DNA from: DASZIT01 sp963770635
GTDB lineage: Bacteria; Actinomycetota; Acidimicrobiia; Acidimicrobiales; RAAP-2
Assembly (NCBI GenBank): GCA_963770635.1
Contig: CAVYQI010000005.1
Span: 558,001-622,000, forward strand
Length of the DNA: 64,000 bases
Reading direction: 5' to 3'
The stretch's first letter is position 1; every line of letters begins with the position of its first letter. The position numbers and the translations under genes were made by a program. The notes beneath the pieces are model-generated. The model ran no database searches. It saw nothing but the letters and a program-made list of their open reading frames with translations, and had not been told where the DNA came from. This document shows positions 35,834-43,087 of the stretch, piece by piece.

Positions 35834-36330
35834 CAGATGCGGTGGATGATGTTCATCCGGGAGGTGGCGACGAGCTCACCGGTGGCCTGATCGGTCCAGG
35901 CCGTCTCCACCACCACGAAGGTCATCGTCTTCCCCTTCGACTCCTTCTCGTAGGCGTCGACCACCGTCCCGTTGCCCTCCAGCACGTCACCGGCGAAGAT
36001 CGGCCGGTGGTAGGTGAACTCCTGTTCGCCGTGGAGGATGATCCCGCCCTTGGTCATCAGCGGGCCCAGCACCGACGCCATGGCGTTGGCCGACGGGCGA
36101 TCGGACGGCTGCAGCTCGGGGAACACCCCGAAGTTCTCCATCACGAACGGATAGGTCGGAGGCGCGGGGATCCCGGCCAGGCCGGCGTCGGCGGCCGCCC
36201 GCGGATCGCGGTACACCGGGCTGGTGTCCTTCACCGCCCCGGCGAAGGTGGCGAGTTGCCCGCGCTCCACCGTCACTACCGACCTGCTCGTCGGCTGCCC
36301 GATGATCTCTTTCAAATCGGTTGGCGACAC
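35833..36330 (-). CDS. MaoC/FAS1-like dehydratase, N-terminal type
   Basis: The 165-residue hot-dog protein has RGQLATFAGAVKDTSPVYRD and APPTYPFVM, then GEQEFTYHRPIFAGDVL, matching the non-catalytic HadA-like half of split dehydratases. It may pair with the catalytic-type MaoC at 33995-34426. GTG start at 36330. It overlaps the enoyl-CoA hydratase gene by one base. Confidence 0.85.
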   Translation of the reverse strand: MSPTDLKEIIGQPTSRSVVTVERGQLATFAGAVKDTSPVYRDPRAAADAGLAGIPAPPTYPFVMENFGVFPELQPSDRPSANAMASVLGPLMTKGGIILHGEQEFTYHRPIFAGDVLEGNGTVVDAYEKESKGKTMTFVVVETAWTDQATGELVATSRMNIIHRI

Positions 36331-36410
36331 CCCGACCCTCCCTTGTCTCGCTGCGCACCGTAAGCCAGGTGGGTGCTTCGATCAAAACGGCCCATGGAGA
36401 CCCAGCCGGA

Positions 36411-37628
36411 TCAGAGCACCGCGCCCTTGAGCTTGAGATCGAGGATGGCGTCCATTTCCAACCCGAGCTCTTCGAGGACCTCGTCGGTGTGCTCGCCATG
36501 GTCAGGTGCCCGGGTGAGATCCGGCGGCTGCTCGTCGAACTGGAGCGGTGAGGCCACCATGCGGAAGGTGGTGCCCCCGGCCGAGGTCACCTCGCGGATG
36601 TACCCGTTGGCCGCCACCTGGGGGTCGACCAACAGCTCGTCGGCGGTCTGCACCGGGGCCCAGACCCCGTCCACCTCGTTCATGATCGGCTTCCACTCCT
36701 CGAGGGTGCGGGTGGCGAAGATCTCGTCGAGGGTGACGCAGCACTCCTGGCAGTTCTGGGCCCGGGCCACCGAGTCCACGAAGCGGGGATCGTCGGCCAG
36801 CTCCGGGTGGCCGATCTTGGTGACCAGGTCGGCCCAGAACCGGTCCGACTCCAGCATGATCAGGGACATGAAGCGGTCGTCCTTGGTCTTGTAATTGTTG
36901 ACCAGCGGGTTGGGCATCATCGTCCGGTCCCCCCGCGGCATCCGGCTGAACCCGAAGATCCCGGCGGCCAGCACCGTCGCCCCGGTTGCCCAGACCCCGT
37001 TGGCGAGCAGCGAGTTGTCGACGGTGACCGCCTCCCCGGTCCGCTCGCGGTGGAAGAGAGCGGCGGAGATCCCCCCGGCGATGGTCAGGCCGCCGATGAC
37101 GTCGCCGTAGCCGGGGCCCGGCTGGCTGATCGGGTACTCGCCGGGTGCGGTGAGGATGTCGGCCGATCCACCCCGACCCCAGAAGTTCGAGTTGTCGTAG
37201 CCACCCCGCTCCGACTCCGGCCCGCGCTGGCCGTTGGCCGACCCCCGCACGTAGATGATGTTCGGGTTGACCGCCCGGATGTCCTCCACGTCGATCTTGA
37301 GCTTGGCCCGGGCCTGGGGACGGAAGTTGGTCAGGAAGACGTCGGCCGTCTCCACCAGCCTGAGGAGCAGTGCGTGGCCCTCCTCGGTCTTCAGGTTGAG
37401 GGCCACGCTGCGCTTCCCCCGGTTGGGCAGCTCTATCATGTGGTTGATCCCACCCGGCCCGGTCGGGACCAGCCCGGAATTCACCAACCCCCGCTGCGGG
37501 TCCCCGGTCTCGGGGTGCTCGATCTTGAGGACGTCGGCCCCCCACTCGGCCAGCACCGTCCCGGCGATGGGCACATAGGTCCACCCCGCCACCTCGACCA
37601 CCCGGATGCCCTTCATGATGCCCTTCAC
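36411..37628 (-). CDS. CaiB/BaiF family III CoA-transferase
   Basis: The 405-residue protein begins with GIRVVEVAGWTYVPIAGTVLAEWGADVLKIE, the family signature, and has NRGKRSVALNLKTEEG and the catalytic-aspartate region ERGGYDNSNFWGRGG. It transfers CoA between carboxylic acids, typically to activate a growth substrate without ATP. GTG 37628 follows GAGGAG by eight bases. Lies between the aldehyde dehydrogenase and dehydratase genes. Confidence 0.92.
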   Translation of the reverse strand: MKGIMKGIRVVEVAGWTYVPIAGTVLAEWGADVLKIEHPETGDPQRGLVNSGLVPTGPGGINHMIELPNRGKRSVALNLKTEEGHALLLRLVETADVFLTNFRPQARAKLKIDVEDIRAVNPNIIYVRGSANGQRGPESERGGYDNSNFWGRGGSADILTAPGEYPISQPGPGYGDVIGGLTIAGGISAALFHRERTGEAVTVDNSLLANGVWATGATVLAAGIFGFSRMPRGDRTMMPNPLVNNYKTKDDRFMSLIMLESDRFWADLVTKIGHPELADDPRFVDSVARAQNCQECCVTLDEIFATRTLEEWKPIMNEVDGVWAPVQTADELLVDPQVAANGYIREVTSAGGTTFRMVASPLQFDEQPPDLTRAPDHGEHTDEVLEELGLEMDAILDLKLKGAVL

Positions 37629-37697
37629 GGTGTTCTCCTCTGCAACGGCGTACTGGTTGACATGGGTCCCGTCCCCGATGGGACTCTGCTCGGCAAC

Positions 37698-39188
37698 CTA
37701 AGTGGCCAGCGGCGGCAGCCCACCGGCGATGGTCTTGGTCTCGGTGTACTGCTCGAAGCCCTCCCAGCCGTTCTGCCGGCCGATCCCGCTGGCCTTGTAG
37801 CCGCCGAAGGGGGCGTCGGCGCCGTACCAGACCCCGCCGTTCACCCCGGCGGTGCCGGCCCGGACCCGCCGGGCCACCGACAGGGCCCGCTCCTCCGAGC
37901 CCGAGGTCACCCCGACCCCCAGCCCATACTGGTTCTGGTTGGCGATGCGCACCGCGTCGTCATCGTCCTCGAAGGGGATCACCACCAGCACCGGGCCGAA
38001 GATCTCCTCCTGGGCGATGGTCATGGAGTTGTCGACATCGGCGATGAGGGTCGGCTCCACGTAGAACCCCTTGTCCAGATGGCTCGGGCGGCCGCCGCCC
38101 ACCACGATTCGGGCCCCCTGGTCCACTCCCGACTGGATCATGCCCAGCACCCGCTCCCGCTGAGCCGCGCTGATCTGGGGTCCCTGCAGGAAGGAGGGGT
38201 CGGTCGGATCCCCGTAGCCGACGGTGCGGAAGCCGTCCTCCATGGCGGCGATGCCCTCCTCGTAGCGCGACCGGGGCAACAGCAGGCGGGTGAGCATCAC
38301 GCACCCCTGCCCACCGTGGACACACACCGTCCAGGCCATCGACAGCTTGGCCTCGAAGTCGGCATCCTCCAGCACGATGTCGGCCGACTTGCCCCCCAGC
38401 TCGAGGAACAGCCGCTTGAGGGTGGGGGCGCCCTTCTCCATGATCCGCCGGCCCACCGCGGTGGACCCGGTGAACGACACCAGGTCGACTCGCGGATCGG
38501 TGACCAGGTCCTCGGCCACCGCGTTGTCGGAGGTGGTGATGACCTGGAGGATCCCCGGCGGGATGTCGGTCTTCTCCGCCGCCAGCCGGCCGATCCGGGT
38601 GGCATTCCACGGGGTGAGGGGGGCGGCCTTCAGGATCACCGAGTTGCCGGTGGCGAGGGCCTGACCCAACTTGTTGATGCTCACCTCGAAGGGGTAGTTC
38701 CAGGGCACGATGGCGGCCACCACCCCGGCCGGCTCCTTGACCACCTTGCGCCAGCTCCGGGTGCCGAAGGCGGTGCCCTCGGGGAGGTCGCGCTCCCATT
38801 CGAACTCGTCGATGAACTTGGTCGGCCAGGTGAGCCCTTCGGTCAGCGGCGCATCGAGCTGGGGGCCGTAGGTCAACAGCACCGGGCACCCGACTTCCGC
38901 CACCAGCTCGGCCCGGAGCAGCTCCTGCTCGGCGACGAGGGCGTCCTGCAACTGGGTCAGGCACAGCTGCCGGAACTTGTGGTCGGTGGCCCAGTCGGTC
39001 TCGTCGAAGGCCCGCCGGGCGGCGGCGATGGCGCGGGCCATGTCCTGGTGGTCGGCGTCGGCCACCTGGCCGAGCACCTCCTCGGTGGCCGGGTTCACAT
39101 TGTCGAAGTGCCTGCCCGACGCGGCCGGGACCAGCTCGCCGTCGATGAGCATCCGGGTCTCGCCGGACGGGTTCTCCCCATTGGTCAT
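37698..39188 (-). CDS. NAD(P)-dependent aldehyde dehydrogenase
   Basis: The 496-residue enzyme has VPWNYPFEVSINKLG, FTGSTAVGRRI, the catalytic glutamate LELGGKS and the nucleophile in HGGQGCVM. It oxidises an aldehyde to a carboxylate. It starts at ATG 39188 after AAGGAG, overlapping the thioesterase stop by one base (TGATG). In the block it could supply the acid that the CoA-transferase then activates. Confidence 0.94.
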   Translation of the reverse strand: MTNGENPSGETRMLIDGELVPAASGRHFDNVNPATEEVLGQVADADHQDMARAIAAARRAFDETDWATDHKFRQLCLTQLQDALVAEQELLRAELVAEVGCPVLLTYGPQLDAPLTEGLTWPTKFIDEFEWERDLPEGTAFGTRSWRKVVKEPAGVVAAIVPWNYPFEVSINKLGQALATGNSVILKAAPLTPWNATRIGRLAAEKTDIPPGILQVITTSDNAVAEDLVTDPRVDLVSFTGSTAVGRRIMEKGAPTLKRLFLELGGKSADIVLEDADFEAKLSMAWTVCVHGGQGCVMLTRLLLPRSRYEEGIAAMEDGFRTVGYGDPTDPSFLQGPQISAAQRERVLGMIQSGVDQGARIVVGGGRPSHLDKGFYVEPTLIADVDNSMTIAQEEIFGPVLVVIPFEDDDDAVRIANQNQYGLGVGVTSGSEERALSVARRVRAGTAGVNGGVWYGADAPFGGYKASGIGRQNGWEGFEQYTETKTIAGGLPPLAT

Positions 39189-40081
39189 CACGTTCTCCTT
39201 TTCTCGGTGGATGAAGTTCCCTGCGGGTTGGCGTCGCGGATGAGGCTCTCCTGGACGAAGGATGCCACCACTCGGCCCTCCTCGGTGAAGACGTGGGCCC
39301 GCCCGTAGCTCCGACCCAGGCCGGCGGCGGTGCCCTCGTGGGTGAGCAGGAGCCACTGCCCGGAGTCGAAACGATCGTGGAAGGTCAGGGTATGGGACAC
39401 CACCCCGGTGGCGATGGAGCGGTGGGCCATGTTCTGGCCGATCCCCTCGTGGGGGCGCATGGCGGTGGCGATCAGGAACCCGTCGGTGGCGTAGGCCAAC
39501 AGGGCCTGGGTGAGGCTCAGATCGCCGTCGGTGTCGGGAAGCCGGACCCAGACGAAGAGCTCGGGAGGCCCGACCGGGGCCTCGGGGTCCCAGGTGTTCA
39601 CCCCGCCGACCACCCGCAGTTCGGTTCCCGGCGCCACCAGCATGTCCTGGGTGCTCAGCGGGGCCCGGTCGGGGCCGTCCACCTTGGGCATGTCCGGTTG
39701 GTGACGGATGAGGTCGGGCTCCTCGGTGTGGCGGAGCACCAGGCCCCGGGCGCACAACCGGTCGCCCTGCCGGACGGTGACGGTGTCGCTGCCCAGGGAG
39801 CGGCCGTCGTGCATGGACTCGACCTCGATCTCGAGGGGCTTGGTGAGGGTGGCGCTGCGGGCGAAGATGGTGTGGATGGAGGTGGCGTCCTTGCCGGCGG
39901 ACTCCGCCGCGGAGGCCAGCAGCATCTGGGCCAGGAGCTGGCCGCCGAACACCACGTCGTGGGCCGACGGGTCACCGATGCTGGTGGCCCGGTACCGGTG
40001 GTCGCCGACCGACTCGAGCGAGAACGCCTCGGGAAGCCCGGTCACCGGGGGGAAGCCCCTTTCCTGTAGTCGTAACTCCAC
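39188..40081 (-). CDS. acyl-CoA thioesterase II family (TesB-like)
   Basis: The 297-residue protein is a double hot-dog thioesterase: HDVVFGGQLLAQMLLASAAES and IHTIFARSATLTKPLEIEVE in the first half, and SHTLTFHDRFDSGQWLLLTHE in the second. It hydrolyses acyl-CoA to free acid and CoA. GTG 40081 is used as start; an ATG eleven bases upstream with a better AAAGGA site is in another frame and would give only a 16-codon peptide, so a small sequence error near 40070 is possible. Confidence 0.87.
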   Translation of the reverse strand: MELRLQERGFPPVTGLPEAFSLESVGDHRYRATSIGDPSAHDVVFGGQLLAQMLLASAAESAGKDATSIHTIFARSATLTKPLEIEVESMHDGRSLGSDTVTVRQGDRLCARGLVLRHTEEPDLIRHQPDMPKVDGPDRAPLSTQDMLVAPGTELRVVGGVNTWDPEAPVGPPELFVWVRLPDTDGDLSLTQALLAYATDGFLIATAMRPHEGIGQNMAHRSIATGVVSHTLTFHDRFDSGQWLLLTHEGTAAGLGRSYGRAHVFTEEGRVVASFVQESLIRDANPQGTSSTEKRRT

Positions 40082-40122
40082 ACCGATGCCATGATCGTCC
40101 TTTTCTCAGTCGCCTGTCGCAT

Positions 40123-41316
40123 TCACCGGGGAAGCCCGAGGCCGTGCTCGGCCACGATATTCCGGTTGATGTCACTGGTACCGCCGGCGATGGAGACCCC
40201 CGGCGACGCCTCCAGGTGTTTGGTCCAGGTGCCGGCCATCGGGCTGTGCCCGAGCAGGTCCATCCCCAGGTTGGCCAACTCCTGGGTGGCGTGGGCCCAC
40301 ATCAGCTTGGCCACACTGCCCATCACCGGCGACGGCTGGCCACCGTGTCCGATGTTCTCCAGCTCGCGGGTGGTCATGAACCGCATGGCGCTGATCGAGG
40401 CATACAGCTGGGCCAGCCGGTCGCGCTGCACCGGGGTCGGCACCACCCCGGCCTGGCGGGCGTCGTCCAACAACTCGTTGAATCTGGAGGTGAGGACCAG
40501 GTGGAAGCGGGCCACCCCGGCCCGTTCGTGGCTGAGGGTGGTCATGGCCACCTGCCATCCGTCATGGAGGGACCCGAGGAGCGCGGTCGCCGGCACCCGC
40601 ACATCGGTGAAGAAGATCTCCGAGAAGGTGGTCTCCCCCACCATGGTCCGCAGCGGGCGCACCTCGATTCCGGGAGATTTCATATCCACCAGTAGACAGC
40701 TGATGCCCTTGTGCTTGGCCACCGACGGATCGGTGCGCACGTAGAGCTGGCACCAGTCGGCGAACTCTCCGAGGCTGTTCCAGGTCTTCTGCCCGTTGAC
40801 CACGAACCCGTCGCCGTCGGACACCGCCGAGGTCCGCAGTGAGGCCAGATCGGAGCCGGCGTCGGGCTCGGACATGCCCTGGCACCAGATCTCGTCGCCC
40901 CGGAGCATGGGGGTGAGGTATCGGTTCTTCTGTTCGGCGGTCCCGAGAGCCAGGATGGCCGGGGCGATATTGGCCACCCCGATGGAGTTCACCGGGCCCG
41001 GCGCCTGGGTCTCGGTCATCACCTCGTGAAAGGCCAGTTGCTCGGCAACGGTGGCATCCCGGCCGCCGTACTCCGACGGCCAGGAGACGGCCGCCCACCC
41101 GGCATCGGCCAACTTGCGATTCCAGCCCCGGAGGATCTCGATGTTCTTTCCGGACAGAAGACCCAGCTGACCGGCGGCCACCACCTCGGGGGTGAGGTTG
41201 TCCCCCACCCAGTTGGCCAGGGATTCACGGAACGGGTCGAGCTCGTTCAGTGTCGACGGAGCCGGGCCGGTTACGGGCCGATCAGGCATCAGGGTCACAG
41301 CACCATCGATGTCCAC
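40123..41316 (-). CDS. acyl-CoA dehydrogenase
   Basis: The 397-residue flavoprotein has the acyl-CoA dehydrogenase stretches WCQGMSEPDAGSDLASLRT, FVVNGQKTWNSLGEFADWC and the C-terminal ASPGVSIAGGTSDINRNIVAEHGLGLPR. It introduces a double bond into an acyl-CoA, passing electrons to ETF. The subgroup resembles FadE-type enzymes of branched or cyclic acids. GTG 41316 is the start. A clear promoter lies upstream at 41370-41399. Confidence 0.93.
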   Translation of the reverse strand: MDIDGAVTLMPDRPVTGPAPSTLNELDPFRESLANWVGDNLTPEVVAAGQLGLLSGKNIEILRGWNRKLADAGWAAVSWPSEYGGRDATVAEQLAFHEVMTETQAPGPVNSIGVANIAPAILALGTAEQKNRYLTPMLRGDEIWCQGMSEPDAGSDLASLRTSAVSDGDGFVVNGQKTWNSLGEFADWCQLYVRTDPSVAKHKGISCLLVDMKSPGIEVRPLRTMVGETTFSEIFFTDVRVPATALLGSLHDGWQVAMTTLSHERAGVARFHLVLTSRFNELLDDARQAGVVPTPVQRDRLAQLYASISAMRFMTTRELENIGHGGQPSPVMGSVAKLMWAHATQELANLGMDLLGHSPMAGTWTKHLEASPGVSIAGGTSDINRNIVAEHGLGLPR

Positions 41317-41369
41317 GGCTCCCCTTGATCACCCACCCCGGCACGGCGTCAGTACCGGCTCGACGGGTC

Positions 41370-41399
41370 AGGTTAGACCACCGCCCGCTTCCCCGACAA
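41370..41399 (-). promoter_or_regulatory. promoter of the acyl-CoA dehydrogenase operon
   Basis: Minus-strand TTGTCG (41394-41399) and TAACCT (41370-41375) are 18 bases apart. The 13-base word GTCTAACCTGACC around the -10 occurs identically in the peroxiredoxin promoter (plus-strand coordinates 5407-5419), which supports it as a real -10 context. Confidence 0.45.
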
Positions 41400-41425
41400 T
41401 CCCGTTTTCGCTCGACGAGCCCCAA

Positions 41426-41617
41426 TCAGTCGTCGAGCGTGATGGCCGATTCCGGGCAGTTGGCGGCGGCGTTACGGGCCTGGGCTTCGAGCCCGGCCGG
41501 CACCTCGGGATGGATGACGGTGCCGAAGCCCCGATCATCGCAGTCGAAGAGGTCCTCGGCCAACGAGTAGCAGCGCCCGTGGCCCATGCACCGCTCAGTG
41601 TCCAAGGTGATCTTCAC
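41426..41617 (-). CDS. 3Fe-4S ferredoxin
   Basis: The 63-residue protein has CMGHGRC and NCPESAI, the three-cysteine pattern of the single [3Fe-4S] ferredoxins that serve bacterial P450s. C10, C16 and C54 are the probable ligands, and a glycine/histidine stands in for the fourth. Soluble electron carrier. The P450 at 29-30 kb is the only visible partner in the window. Confidence 0.92.
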   Translation of the reverse strand: MKITLDTERCMGHGRCYSLAEDLFDCDDRGFGTVIHPEVPAGLEAQARNAAANCPESAITLDD

Positions 41618-41653
41618 GACGTCATCCTAAACCTGGCCGTCCCACGGCTTCGC

Positions 41654-43087
41654 TCAGTGGCCGAGCGGCGGAGATGCCATCCCGACGACCGGCTTGTTCA
41701 GGGTCTGGCCTCCGGTTGATCCGGAGAAGGTGGCATCGCCAAAGGCGAAGATGCCGCCGTCGCTGGCAACCAGCCAGTAGCCCTTGCCGTCGCGAGTGGT
41801 CGCGATCCCCACTATCGGCTTGTTGAGATGGATGGCCCCGGTGGAGCCGAAGAAGGCGGCGTCGCCGAAGGCGAAGATGCCGCCGTCGGAGGCGACCAAC
41901 CAGTAGCCCTTGCCATCAGGAGTCGGGGCCATCGAGACGATGGGCTGGTTCAAATGGATGGCCCCGGTGGAGCCGAAGAAGGCGGCGTCGCCGAAGGCGA
42001 AGATGCCGCCGTCGGAGGCGACCAGCCAGTAGCCCTTGCCATCGGGAGTCGGGGCCATCGAGACGATGGGCCGGTTCAAATGGATGGCCCCGGTGGAGCC
42101 GAAGAACGCGGCGTCGCCGAAGGCGAAGATGCCGCCGTCGGAGGCGACCAGCCAGTAGCCCTTGCCATCGGGAGTCGGGGCCATCGAGACGATGGGCCGG
42201 TTCAGATGGAGGGCCCCGGTGGAGCCGAAGAACCCGGCGTCGCCGAAGGCGAAGATGCCGCCGTCGGAGGCCACCAGCCAGTAGCCCTTGCCATCGGGAG
42301 TCGGGGCCATCGAGACGATGGGCTGGTTCAGATGGAGAGACCCGGTGGAACCGAAGAATCCGGCGCCCCCAAAACTGAATATCCCGCCATCAGATGCCAC
42401 CAGCCAGTACGGCTGCGCATTCGAGGGGATGTTCGGCGGGGGGACGGTCGCCTTGGACACAACGATGGTGATGGCGGGGCTGACGACTCTGGACCGGATT
42501 GTCGGGGATGCAACCCCGTTGGAGGCGCTGATCGTGAAAGTGAACGAACCAGGAGAGGTCGGGATGCCGGAGAGGACTCCGGTGAGCGTGTTCAACGTCA
42601 GACCGGCCGGCAGTGACCCCGACGAGATGCTGAAGGTGGGTGCCGGGTTGCCGGATGCCACGAACGTGTACGAGTAGGGACTCCCGACCGTCGCCGTTCC
42701 TGGTGGGCTCTCGGCGGTGAAGACCGGAGTGACCTGCGCAGCGCTGATGGTGATGGTGATCGCGGGGCTGACCGCGTTGGGGGCTGTCCCGTTGGAGGCC
42801 GTCACCGTGAAGGTGAACGGGCCGGCGGTGGTCGGCGTCCCGGAGATGATCCCGGTGGCGGAGTTGAGGGTCAAGCCTCCGGGCAGTGTCCCGCTTGAAA
42901 CCGTGAAGGTCGGAGCGGGGAAGCCATTGGCGATGAACGAATAGGAATACGCCGTGCCCACCACCCCGGTGGTCGGCGGGCTGTCAGCCGTGAAGGCCGG
43001 GGCGGTGCTCCCTCCTCCTCCTCCGCCGCCAGCCGCCACCGCCACCGCCGGCACCGATGGTGATGGTGATCGACGGGCTGACCGCAT
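41654..43087 (-). CDS. giant surface protein, C-terminal piece (two Ig-like units and six YWLVASDGG repeats)
   Basis: This frame encodes the end of the large protein that starts at 46998. After a glycine run (GGGGGGGSTAPAF) come Ig-like units 10 and 11, a short linker (VPPPNIPSN) and six 42-residue YWLVASDGG repeats, ending in a lone half-unit (KPVVGMASPPLGH). It is out of register with the middle piece because of a surplus base in the glycine-coding run near 43038-43045. The apparent Met start is therefore artificial. Confidence 0.75.
   Translation of the reverse strand: MRSARRSPSPSVPAVAVAAGGGGGGGSTAPAFTADSPPTTGVVGTAYSYSFIANGFPAPTFTVSSGTLPGGLTLNSATGIISGTPTTAGPFTFTVTASNGTAPNAVSPAITITISAAQVTPVFTAESPPGTATVGSPYSYTFVASGNPAPTFSISSGSLPAGLTLNTLTGVLSGIPTSPGSFTFTISASNGVASPTIRSRVVSPAITIVVSKATVPPPNIPSNAQPYWLVASDGGIFSFGGAGFFGSTGSLHLNQPIVSMAPTPDGKGYWLVASDGGIFAFGDAGFFGSTGALHLNRPIVSMAPTPDGKGYWLVASDGGIFAFGDAAFFGSTGAIHLNRPIVSMAPTPDGKGYWLVASDGGIFAFGDAAFFGSTGAIHLNQPIVSMAPTPDGKGYWLVASDGGIFAFGDAAFFGSTGAIHLNKPIVGIATTRDGKGYWLVASDGGIFAFGDATFSGSTGGQTLNKPVVGMASPPLGH
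41657..42413 (-). repeat. tandem 126-bp units encoding YWLVASDGG repeats (array 3)
   Basis: Six YWLVASDGG units occur in a row, the central four nearly identical at DNA level (QPIVSMAPTPDGKGYWLVASD...). The array begins at the YWLVAS part of a unit and ends with the PVVGM part, as if the first and last pieces complete one unit together. Same family as 6179-6928 and 8330-9069. Confidence 0.92.

Noticed and set aside
36807..39308. 833-residue plus-strand open frame
   Set aside because: Opposite the CoA-transferase and aldehyde dehydrogenase genes, which have full family motifs; composition is typical of an antisense shadow.
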